Source: Pelargonium x hortorum (lineage: Eukaryota > Streptophyta > Magnoliopsida > Geraniales > Geraniaceae). From it: a DNA stretch of 34,374 bases. Each line of letters starts with the position of its first letter. Position 1 is the stretch's first letter. This document shows, piece after piece, positions 18,916-31,100 of the stretch. Location: NCBI GenBank assembly GCA_036897525.1, contig JAYMTJ010000090.1, positions 1-34,374 of the forward strand, written 5' to 3'. The notes under the pieces are model-generated. The model did not search any database. It saw nothing but the letters and a program-made list of their open reading frames with translations, and was not told the origin of the DNA. A program made the position numbers and the translations under genes.

Positions 18916-21900
18916 CTGCGATGAATTCAGATAGCAATTTAACATTTGAAAATTTAAACCTATGGTGATCCAGATCAACTTCACACCTTCATCATTTGAC
19001 AATACTTTATAAATACCATCAATTGAGAAGGTGACGTAAACAGTAAACAGAGACCAGCATGTGAGAAAATACAGTCAAGCCAAAAGTGAATGGAGTTGGT
19101 ACCTCTCCTCCTCTGCGGCGCTTGGCTGATGAGGCATACTCAGCACCATACCTTCCCAGCTCGGCGACAGGCCTCCGTTTTGCACCACGGTCTCTTTCTG
19201 GCATTCTTCTGTCAGTTCTTCTAGCTCGGTAGTCTTCTATATACTCATCTCTTATTTCAGGCTTTTTCTTCTTTTTCTTATTCTTATTTGCTCTTTTGCG
19301 TTCATCTTCCTCTTCCCTCTCCAGTCTAATATCTTCTTGGTATCGTTCAAGCTCATCTATTCTTTCCTGCTCTTCTAGCATCCTCTCCTCAATAAACCTC
19401 CTCTCCTGTTCTTTTCTTATTTTCTCTGCATTCCTCCTCCTCATTTCATCTTCCCACCGTCTCTTATCCTGTCTAGCTTTCCTCTTTACTGACTCCTCAG
19501 CCATCCGCATAGACTCTTGCTTTCCACGGTTCTCAAAACTTGACAATTCAACAATTCTTTTTGTTTTCCTGTAATCCATATCTATGCTCCCATCTTGACT
19601 TAACTGGTCAACATCAATGATCTCTTTTGGCCGTTTGATAATGAGTTTCTTGTGCGACTGGTCTCTATCTATCTCCATTGGCGGCCGTATCACAATGGGC
19701 TTCCGAGCTTCCACATATTCCCTATCTGCATTTACCGGGGGCTTAAAAACAACAGATTGCTTATGAGGTTGAACTTGGCTCTTTTCGGTATTATCTACAG
19801 GAGGCCGTATAACAAGGGAGGGCTTACGCGACAACTCCACCGGCACATCGTCGGTTTTCGTCTTGTTTGAGAATGTGATTTTAACAGGCTTGTTCCCAAT
19901 TTCAGTATCAGGTGCCACAGGTTGGTCCGTACTCGGTGTACCTCCAGCAAAAGTTTTATCAGAAATTATATCAGTCGAGCCGCATTTGAACTTCAATGGC
20001 ACAACCTTGGCCTTCTTGGCAATAGTTTCACCATCAGAACCTTCACCCAGAGCAATTTTTGCTGCCCCTTTAGGTACAGGCTTCTTCATTTTCGGCTGCA
20101 CCTGACTTAAGGGCTCTAGGGAATTGGGTTTTTCTGGTGCTTTTTCCAAATCGGTTCCTTCATCCTGTGGCTCGGTATTTCCCCCGTATTTGGGGCAATT
20201 CTTGTTGGTTTTCATATGTCCAACCTGGTCCATCAAAAGGTAAATAAAAAATACCCCACGTCTTTTTATCTTTCTGAAATAACAGAATATCTTCATGCCA
20301 ATTTTGATATGTTACCCACCTGACCACAAGCTCCACAGGCAAACCTCTCTCGTGCTGATTTCTTCTCCTTAAAAGTCTAGTTTTAGAAAGGAAAGTAAAT
20401 TAAGGTGACACTTTCGTAAAATTTATAGCATTACTTGAAAGAAAAAGCATGCGACTAGAGAATATTATGAATCAACCTAAGTAGATATTAAAGTTCTACA
20501 AATAGACATGTAAACTGTAACTCTAGTTGTGGCTCGTAATTACTGAAGAAGTCTTTAGGTTATTAAAATTGGCATGAAGAAGTCTCCAAGAATTTTAGCG
20601 TATATAATTCTTGGAGATCAATATATGTTGAATAATAAAAAAAAGCCTAATAACGGCAAAAAAAAATGATGCAAGCCAAACTGCTGGCTTTTGCAAAATT
20701 GGAGAGCCGACACCATTATTGGACAAGCTCAATGGAAATCACCGCAATTTACTCAATATTACTATATTATGTTCCACCCAAGGGAGAGACCACTTACCTT
20801 AATTCCATCTGTTACTATTTTGACTTTCTTGCTTGGTATAGCCATGCGAGCAATTTCATTTTTTCTCATTGCTTTTGCCTTTGTAGAAATGTTTCTCTTC
20901 ATAAAACTTTCCACCTGCCACACAAAAAGAGAGGAAAGAAAACAAAATATATATGAGTTTCTGCTAGTTCCCTATCATCCACCTTCACGTGTCTATGAGA
21001 TTAGACACAATAGAACACAACCAAGAAATTTTACCTCCTTTGAATCTCTCACAATGTTTTCTTTAGACGTATAGGAATTTGATGGTTGAGCAGTACTAAA
21101 TATTTTTTTGGCTCCAGCATATTTCTTCACCTGTTCTGGATTCTCAAAACCAAAACTTGATTGTGAGCCCGGTGCTAACCCAGGTTCCTCCCACATCATT
21201 CGCCTTTTCTTTTTCTTCTTCTCGCCTTCATTGTCTACAGAACAATAGTAAAAATATGTGAATCAACCTCATATAAAACAATATACATACCAGACTTGCA
21301 TAAGTTACTTCTCATGTCTTCAGCTAAAGCTTCTTCAAGGTTGAACAGGCATAAAAGGATGATCCCACTATAAAAATGTCACATTGTTTTGCAAAACTAG
21401 CAGTAGCAAACAGTTATCGACCAAAATAAGCATACCATCCATGAGCATCTTGAATAATTCAGCTGCTTCAGCAGCTTCATCTTCAATCTCCTCTTCTGCT
21501 TGCGCTAGAGATGCGTGCCTTCTCATTTTAAGGCCCTTAACACCATCTGTTTTGTCAAGCTTGGACTCAACATTACCCTCTTCCCCATCTTCACATTCCT
21601 CTGCATCAAGCAAATTTTCTAGGTCGCCGGCGAAGGAATCCAAACTATTTGCTTCAGATTCGCTCTCATTTTCATCACCATCAACAGCTGAAAGACACTG
21701 AATTTGTTTATCCCAGATTTCCTGACATTTCTCTCTGGTCTGCTGCTGCAACTGAAGAAATGACATCCGCTGTCCACGTGCATACTTGCTAATAGTTGTT
21801 GGATCGACCTTAACCCCTGATGCTGCTTGCTCACTTGATAGCTTGCGTATCATAGCGATTCGATGCCATCTAGTCTGTTTGGCAATAAGCTCCTCGGGAA

Positions 21901-24900
21901 CATTGAACTTAAGAAGAACCTGAAACCATGACAAAGTTACAAGCTAGCAAAGTTGAAGCGCTAATGAGAGTAGACAAGTCAAGTATGTAATCATTCAGCA
22001 ATCAGCATAGAAAACTAACTGAAGTGAAGAAGTATGAACACTACCCAACCGAAACGAGGATTAAAATTAAAGGAATTTGGTTGAAGAATTTTGACCCTAA
22101 TAGTCGATGGAGACACAGCTTGTTAATAGTTCCACAGCCCTCACATTTTCAAAACCTGATGAGCTGCTTAAACATTTTGCATCAATTACACTGTTTTGGA
22201 AAGATACCGGTAGGGTCCAGGGCAACTCTGTCAAACCTGAAAAACTAACTAGAGCAATCCTATTGATGGCCTTGACAAATCTATAAGTCCAACACACACC
22301 GCTATATTACGTGCCAAAATATTTAGTAGTAGGGATAAGAATGAAATAGATTTATGGTAATACACCAATCTACATGGATAAGGAACAAAACTACTGAAGA
22401 AAAGTTATGGTTGCTCCAATTGACGATGAGAATCTGAGATGAGAGAAAATACTCTCAAGATGGTTTAGACATGTGCAGCATATAAATGCTAATGCTTTGG
22501 TGTGGACAGATGAGAGAATGTATTAGGAGAACCAAAAAAAAAAAAAAGAACAAGAAAAGAAAAGGAGAAACTAAAGTCAATATGAAGGGCATAATGAAAA
22601 AAGATAGTGCAATACTTCACACTAGATAGTAAGCAGTGTAAACAAAAACGTGTAGAGAACCCGAATAGTATTTGGTAAATAATAATGTTGCCGGCCCCAA
22701 TCTGGACTAGGAACAGTTTTGTTGTTGTAGTATATCCATTAAAACATATAATGTCCTTTCATAATAATTTTCAAGTTTTAAGATGTCCAAAGCTAACAGT
22801 TTAAATAGTTAAAAAGAGTTTATAAGTAAACCAAACCTCCCGTGCAGCCTCCATGCTTAACCTACGCAGATCAGCATCTGTTCCAGTAACAGTGGAACCT
22901 CCCCGAGCAGCAGCTGTTTTCTTCTTTACCACTGCACTTGCCATTGGTGCCTTCGGAGCAGTACGAACATAACTAAAACCAAGACCCCTCCCAGATGGAT
23001 CACCAACACCAGTAATTTCTAAACGCTCAATATTTTCTCTGTCCTGAAAATCAACTTAAAAGATAACTAAAAAGAAATAAATAGCTTACAGAAATACTAT
23101 CATGTTAGAATAATCACATTGAAAAGTCAGACAAAAAACAACTACAGAAGATTTCCTTTACCAGCAACTAACAAACAGGACCAGAAGCAAAAGTGGACTT
23201 AATATCCATAAATACAATGTCTTGAAAATAATCAAGTAAAATTCATATGCCAAGTAAAAAATAAGGATGAAAAATATCCTAGGCCCCAAATATTGGGGCA
23301 AGGTTTATGCAACACCAGGGACAGTGTATCAATTTAATAAATAGATAAGCTTAAAAAATATTCCACCTGGTTGGTACAGGCAACAAAATTGATACTCAGG
23401 TTCCACGGAGTAATCTGCAGTTCTCTCTCAATGTGTGAGGCAGCAGCCAGAGCTATGGCTTCATCAGGTAGCTGACTCATTGCTGACGAAATGCCAGTAG
23501 GCTGTGTTAGCCTTGCAATTCCCAAATGTTTAAGTCGGTACAGACCAGCCAGCATGCTTTCATAAGCACACACCTACAGTCAAAACAAATAGTTAATGTG
23601 ATCATACCGGGGAGGGGATTAGGGTATAAAATTTAACATTAATCAGAAATTTGGAGTATCATTCACAAAATAACAGAAATGGAGCAGATTATAAGCTCAC
23701 ATCTTCTGGTGACACCTTCCGTCTCAATTCCTCTTCAGGCGGAAGCCGGGAATTACGTTTCATAACCAAAATAAACTTGCCATTAGGTTCCTTCTGCGAT
23801 ATTGTATGTTAAGTGATGGGTAAGTACAGAAACTAAATTGCTATAAACAAAGTATGTAACAGGAAAGAAACCAATATGACAAACATATCTACTAGCAAAG
23901 CACAAAGCAGATATCCATGAACATAAAACAGTAAAAATACCTGCACATATGCATAATCCTTCAGCCTTTTCCTGATATTAGCTTCTGATAGATTAGGAAA
24001 CTGACTACACAGCTCATCCACACGGATGCAAGAAACCAAGCCACGCTTTTCTTGATCGCGGAAGTAACGGCAGACGTATACAAATAATCTCTCAGTCAAA
24101 TACGATAGAAGGCCCTTTGTCCCAGGAGACATTACCTCCTTGAGGGGCTCCTATCAATAACAATGCACTATACTAATTAGTTAAGTTCGGAATGCTAAAA
24201 GCCACATATACTACTGATATCACTATATAAACTAATACTGGACCACAGAGTTCAACAAATGGAAACATAAAGCAGCACAGGACTTCAATGATGTATGTTG
24301 ATGCATACAGAACTGCGACAGACCAAAAGCTGTGGCAATGGACAGTGTTATATTCTTGGTATAAATACCAAAATCAGAAAATCTATCCTGAAATAATATT
24401 TGGGAATTACAAGGCTAACACAGCTTATCCAAAGTAAGAAAATATATCCTGATATAGCAAAAATGATAATTTTTTACTAGTTCAATGTGCCAACAAGTAA
24501 TGTAGTAAAACCTAAATACAGCACTGAAGGCCAAGGTAAAAAACTTTTTCACTACAAGTAACGAAATCTGCTCAGTATGCACTCATATTATAGGGAACTA
24601 AAACAGAGTGATAGAAGGATCTTGGCTTTTCTATATATGTCAATGCATGTGTGTCTTGCTGTGGAACATACATAAAATCACACCTAGGCTATAACAAACC
24701 TGTTGCCCAACAACATGAATCCTGTCAATGCGTCTTATTGATAACTTTCCCTTTGCCGAACGGACCAACAAATAGTCAGTTGTCGGCACCTTATGAGGAA
24801 AGACGGGTGCTCGATACATGTTCGTTTCAAGAGATGACTGACTAAAGCCAGATTTTATATCTCCAAGGAAAGGGGATTTGTCAGCTGGGTCTAGAGTCAA

Positions 24901-25128
24901 AACACTTCCCAAGCTATTGTTTCCAATGTGGACCAATGCCCCAGTTTGATCACCAGGGGCTGATTTTTGATAATAAGTGCAGAGTCTAGCACCCATCCCA
25001 ACATTGCTCAACAGTAAGGGTCGTTCCTCACAGTACCTACAAAGATAATATAATAGATAATCCTTGGGGTGAAAACCCCATATTAATATCTCAATGAAGT
25101 TAAAACATCTGCAATATATACTTGTGTG

Positions 25129-25160
<32 letters not shown>

Positions 25161-28100
25161 AGCTTTATGCAGCAACAAAGCTTAAGGGTTCATTATTCAA
25201 TATTTTAATAAGGCAATATAAAACTGGAATTATCAAGCTAATATGGTGCTACCTCAAAATTCATGGCACTTTTGTAACAAAACAAGAATAAAAAACTAAG
25301 AGCTACAAAAATATGGAGTGGGAAAATTGGCAATGCATGATGTCAATTTACAACCTATCCAAAAACGATTTTTATCTATCAATTTAACATTTTAGTTGAG
25401 TTGGTTCTCTACATGATATCAGAGTCGTGTAGACCTGGAGGTCACAGGTTTGATCCTGCTGCTGCCCTCATTAAAAAATGACCCAAAAAAATAAAACTTG
25501 TACATGGACCACATGCAAACTGATAATGAGCTTGCATGTGAGGGAGTGTGTTAGAGTATAAAGCTAATATTGGGCCTTCATCTATCAACTTAAGCTTTTA
25601 TTTGAGTTGTTTTCTACAGCTTTAAACAAAGGTGACAAGAAATTAAGGTGAACAGTTTTTATCTTAGCATCCCCATGGGAATTAGATGCTGGCCTTCACA
25701 AAGAGACTTTTGGAAAATGAATTTATGGATGCAAAAATACATATGTATATCCATATTTCAGAATCATTTAACTGAAAGTTTATATCCTATTGACAACATT
25801 ATTGCTCATATCTGTTGAGTACTGTCTCATGTTGGGTCCAGTAAGCTTCAACAAAAATATTAAATTATGTTCATCATAATAAAAATAAATAAGCCTACAA
25901 CTGTGCCACTTGTAAATTGCTATTCATTAAATACTAGAAAAGCCAAAGAAAAAGGAAACATATCCAAGTACAAGAGATGTATGAAGTCATCCTAGTGAAG
26001 CAATCTTATGTTTGCCAATTACTGACAATGTTGCTTGCTTAAGATTGAGCCAGAATTTCTGCACTGCATAAAGTGGTGCAAAACAGTTTGATTATTGCAA
26101 CTTATGTACTGGAGCATAGCCACCATGCATTAGAACGTGCAAGATGAAACTAGTTGTGATTAATATAAGTTGCCACATTTGTTCGACCTCGGGTCTAATG
26201 TAGATAAGGAGTAAGCCAGTGGTAGGATAGTCAATTTTGAACTTGACGAGGGAGTAACCTAGCTAACATAAGTTTTCACTTTACTTAGTCAGGTTTCCCC
26301 TACATATAGTTATGGAAAACTTGATATAGTTTTTCTAGTATCTAACATAATCTAGAATAGGTGTCTCCCAATAAAGAAAGATTTCATATTCAATCTGGCT
26401 AGATTCCATCATAATGGCAAGAACAAGAAAAGCATTAAGTGGAATAGATTATTATCTAACAAAACAGGTACAAAGTAGAATAATGGCCATATAGATAACA
26501 TAATCAAACAAGGATACATCCTATATTCATCACAAAAAGAAAAAAGAAAGATTATAACTTTCAATGTAACTTTCAAATTATCCTAGGTTTGACCCTTTTA
26601 TTATAGATCTTATTCATTCAATTAAAGAAACTTGAAAAAAGAGGGTACAAAGCTCATAACAACTCACACTTTTCCCAACTCAAACCCTGTAACAGGGTCC
26701 CTGTTATACATATCAAAAAGTCTGTTCTGAGAAAGAATCAGATTCAGCAGAATCGGGATACTCAAATATAGGGAATAAGAAAGAAAACAACAATGCAGAT
26801 AAAAGAGTCCCCTACTTAAGAGAATACCTAGAAAGGCTTAAGAAAGATCAAGCAGTGAAGTTATAGCTAGATAGGGCTGGGGAATAGACCCTTACAAGGT
26901 TCTGGCTTTAGAAAACCTGATCAGCTGATCTAATAATATAAAGCAAGCGAATGAAATGCGCACTAGGCCGTTACTTGGAATGATATTATAACTTCGTAAG
27001 TTAGAATACAAGTATACATAAGTAGCTTGCCTCATGAAGGGGTTAACTCTGTATACATATCGAATGAATAACCCTGAATGCTTCATAGTTAAATACAGAA
27101 GAAAAGTACTCCAATGACATAATAATTGATACCAACTTCTTATTTTGAGTCTTCGAAAAGTTTGTTTGTACTAGCATAACAAGGCATCCCTCCCCAGCTA
27201 AATAAAATACCAAAAATAGTTTCGGATATATCTAGAACAAACGTAATGCACATAGAAGCCATTTGAATATCTAAACGTAGTCTTGGCATTGAATGATGCA
27301 GGATCCGGGAAAGCTCTTATTTTAAAACAGTGATATTTTCTATCAGAATATTGTTTATAATAGCTAAAAGTAGGCCTTTGAGAAGACAATGCAAAACAAA
27401 CGGTATTTATTTAAACTGGGATCACACAAGTGTGTGAGTTTGCTCAAATATATCTTTGTATTTTCACTAGTCCTAACCTCACACGAAAAACAAAGAGTTT
27501 CAGATCTTGTCTCAAGTTTCTTCCATATTACATTACAGGCATTACTTTGAAAATTTACCATGGAGAACGCACTTGACTTTTAATTATAGGCATATAACTC
27601 GGATTTCACCTATAGTATAAATTACAATATCAAAAATAGATCGATCCTAGTCTTTACTAAGCTTTTTTTATCATTTTAGTGATAAACTGTATGGCTGTGG
27701 TTCCAAAAACTAAGGAACAAAATGGAGTAGAAACTAAAAATACACCTGGTACTAGATATGCATATGAGATATACCAAATAAGACAAGGGTTCCTCCAAGT
27801 GGAGCTCTAGTTTACATTAGCATTAGAAGTTTTCCAAGCCTTCAGGACAACTTTTTTTCCCTCCGCAGTCTCCGCATGAAAAACTTATGTGCTATTTGAG
27901 AGCTTCTTCCTAGGAACATCCAAAAGACCTTGCTGGGATAATATTATGAAAAATTAATAATATTGGCATTTAGATTCATAACAGTAAACCTTAATTTATA
28001 GGGTATCTATCAATATAGGTACGCGTTCCTACCGCGCTGTCATTAAAATAAAAACAAAAGCGTGTTCAACTTATGAATCCATATAGCAAACAATTATAGA

Positions 28101-31100
28101 GTTCTAATTACATAATTTTCGCATTGTTTGGTGGGTCCTCCTAATGATGAAAACATACTTTGTGGAAAATTTTAGAATGAATAGGCGTCTACTACTACAT
28201 AAATACTAAAGAAGTCTCAGAATACCCTAGGATAGGTAAATCCCCTTTCTGCCTACTATTTAATTTAATAAAACAGTATTCGAGTGCGGTACTCCATAAC
28301 CATAATATCAAGACTAAAAAAACAAAGAACTAAAGTCGTTTCTCATAACTGGAATTGGAATAGAGCTACTTAATAGATACTAAGACTCTGAACAAGGTAT
28401 GAAGGAGAGTTAGTTACTCAATAAATAAGGCAGAATTCAAATATGATGTGCTAAAACTTTAAAGTAAACTGAAAATTCTTATCTTAATAGAGACTCTCTA
28501 ACACTGTCAGTTTATCTCTAATTACTATAGTAATGGTAAAGTGCATTTGAAAAACAAAATATCTAACTATATTTTATACTTGCTTTTGACTTCATCACGT
28601 TTGCTTTTCTCTCTATGAAATAGATCTATGATTTCGTTAGCGAAAATAAAATACTTAGCTACAACGGGTTACCCTTAATTACTGAGAGTTTCAATTAAAA
28701 ACGAAGATCCTAAGCCTTACCAATTAACCTAAAGTAAAACTAAAGAATATAAAAGTCCTAATTGAATAAGCATGTAAGCTAAGAGAAAAGCGAATATTAA
28801 TTAAAGGGAAAGGAAAAAAAACAGGTAGAAAGGAAGGATATCAAGTCACTTACTCCATTAGAAAGACGTGGCCATCTTTCACAGAAAGGTCAGATTTCTT
28901 CTTAAACGCACCGGGAGGGCGCAAAGATTTATTCTCACCAGGAAGCTTTTGTGCCCTTGGCAACAAATGTATTTTTGTACGAACAAGATGAAGCAAAGAG
29001 TTTGGTTGAACACATTGAACAGCAAGAGATTTTTGATCATCCAGTTCCTTCCCTAAATAGACTATTTTTACATTTTCTGACAGCTTGAAATCTACACACC
29101 CAAAGGAAAAAAACAAAGTACATACGAAGCATTTAGATTATATTATCCTCATATATACAGTATATATTAATATATGTAAAATAGAAATGACAACCTAGCT
29201 TCTTAGAGGCTTTTGCCTTAACAGATGAGACGGTTTCATCAGCATCCACATGAAGTTTGCTTCCTTTGGCTCCCAAACTCTTCAAAATAATTTTCATGGG
29301 TCCCTGAGTAGGCAGCTTTCCTTGTTCTTTAACAGCTACCTCATTGTCATGAGGATACCATAAAGCTTTAGGTCGATGGAAGTTAGCTACGTCTTTGCTG
29401 CAAAAAGGAAGTACAAAGATAGTATGTGAATGCGAACCTCAGAACAGGTTGGCATCTGGATACAATACTCTAAGAATACAGACTGGCACTATGTATCATT
29501 TTGTACCACTAAGCAATCGAATATACGTACTCCTAATCAAAAGAAGCTTACAGAAACACTATTCTGTAAAGTAGAACTACAAAAATAGCAAGAACTTGTA
29601 AGCATGCTTCTCAGCTAAAAGCAGTATGACCCTATAGAGCAAGATTACTTAAAACAATGAAATGGTATACACTTCAAAGATCCCCTTAACAATGTTGCGA
29701 CTTCAGATCACTGAGTTGGTTACTACTCTATTTATGGCATTATAATTTATTTATTTTTAAAGTTGAAAATACGGCACGTAAAGTAACAGTTCCACATACC
29801 AATACTAAGTAAGAGATTCAACAAAAATAAAAATGAGAACTTCTTACTTGCTTAGCTTCAGTTTCATTGTCTGCAACTTAAGTGCAGGTATGGAATGATA
29901 AACCCTGACACCATGTACTGCGCGTTTTTTTGAATCTGATTTCTGTTGATGAGAAGTTTTTCTTTTTGAATAAAAATCATCATTTCCTATATTTCGCCAA
30001 CCAACTTGACCCCCATGACCTGGTAGCTCAAAAGAATCCCCGCGGCTTGATTTCAGAGAACGAGTAATAACCATAGCCCCTGCATGAAGCCGAAGATGTT
30101 TACCTTCCTTGTTATTGGGAATTTCAAAAAGCATCTGCTCATCTTGAAGATCAAGGATAAGCTTTGGTTTAGTTATGGGCTTATGTGACTCCCATATGAT
30201 ATTATCAAGCCACGATCCATCTAATATGTCTCTATTTTGCAATGTAAGTTTACTAAAACGCCTCATAGCATCATTTCGATGAAGCTCTTCATAAACATTC
30301 TCCTTTCCAGCATCTGCATGATCACAATCATCCGATTCTAGCCGAGATTCTAATCTCAAAAGTTGGGGATGGTATCTGCTTTCTGACAATGAAGAAATAG
30401 GAACTGACAAATTTCTTGAACCGAAGGGCTCCAACAACACAGGGGAACTGTGCAAGAAAGAACTATGATCTTCTTTATCTGGTTCCATGAAGAGCTCTGA
30501 CGGATGATCTTTAGGCAAGGTCTCTGTACCTATTTCTCTAATAACTGAACCTAGCTCAGACTTATGATTTTCTGTTCTAGTCTCCAACTCAGGTCCAGAA
30601 ATTTCACAGCTCTCTGCAGAATTGTCACTAGCTGCAGGAGAACTGTCCCAGAGAATTTTATCTTCCCAATCTTGCTGATCAAGAGGGTAAAATTTAGGGC
30701 ACAATGGTGATTGCCATCCAGCCAAAAGATCTACTGTTGGATCTTCTTTCATTGGCTCTTCACTGCGACATGAATCCTTCATTCGCTCATCTTGCAAAGA
30801 CATCTTGGCAACCCCACGGACAATGCCAAATCCAGACACTTCTGAATCTTCATCGTTATCATCATCATCAGATGCTGAGCTCCTGTGTTGAATCCCATGT
30901 GCCAGTTTCGGTAATTGAAATCCTTGGCCAGAACTCTTTAAAAAATCCTCTTCATCCTCCTCAACATTATTGGAAGCATCCAATAACTTATACCTTTCTG
31001 GCATTGAGATCATGGCAGGAGAAGCAGACAATTAAAACAGGAAATTAGTTGATGCAAATAATGAACAAAAGACAAAACAGAATACACTTTACCCCAAAAT

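Larger units (their letters stand above)
25037..28853 (-). other. Largest TAF1 intron (3.8 kb), mostly unrecognised
   Basis: The donor GTAAGT at 28853 and the acceptor ending at 25037 flank this intron, which splits the codon for the E of LME|YCEER. Apart from the compound microsatellite and the TRIM-like fossil near 25.1-25.6 kb I recognise nothing. About 25620-28850 has no exon-like frame, and its longest open frames are short and without protein character. Confidence 0.6.

Noticed and set aside
19296-20110. Several open frames on the plus strand, serine- and leucine-rich
   Set aside because: They are the complement of the long TAF1 exon 20224-19103. Runs of S and L are the mirror of its E/K/R-rich coiled coil.
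20666-21074. Plus-strand frames of 96 and 127 codons
   Set aside because: They overlap TAF1 exon 20914-20798 and its flanking introns on the opposite strand, and show no protein features.
23270-23310. Palindrome CCCCAAATATTGGGG as a possible regulatory site or LINE tail
   Set aside because: It is too short to separate chance from an RTE LINE remnant, so it is mentioned only as a possibility with the LINE fragment.
30704-31048. Plus-strand frame of 114 codons
   Set aside because: It is the mirror of TAF1 exon 30997-29848, which is clearly coding on the minus strand.
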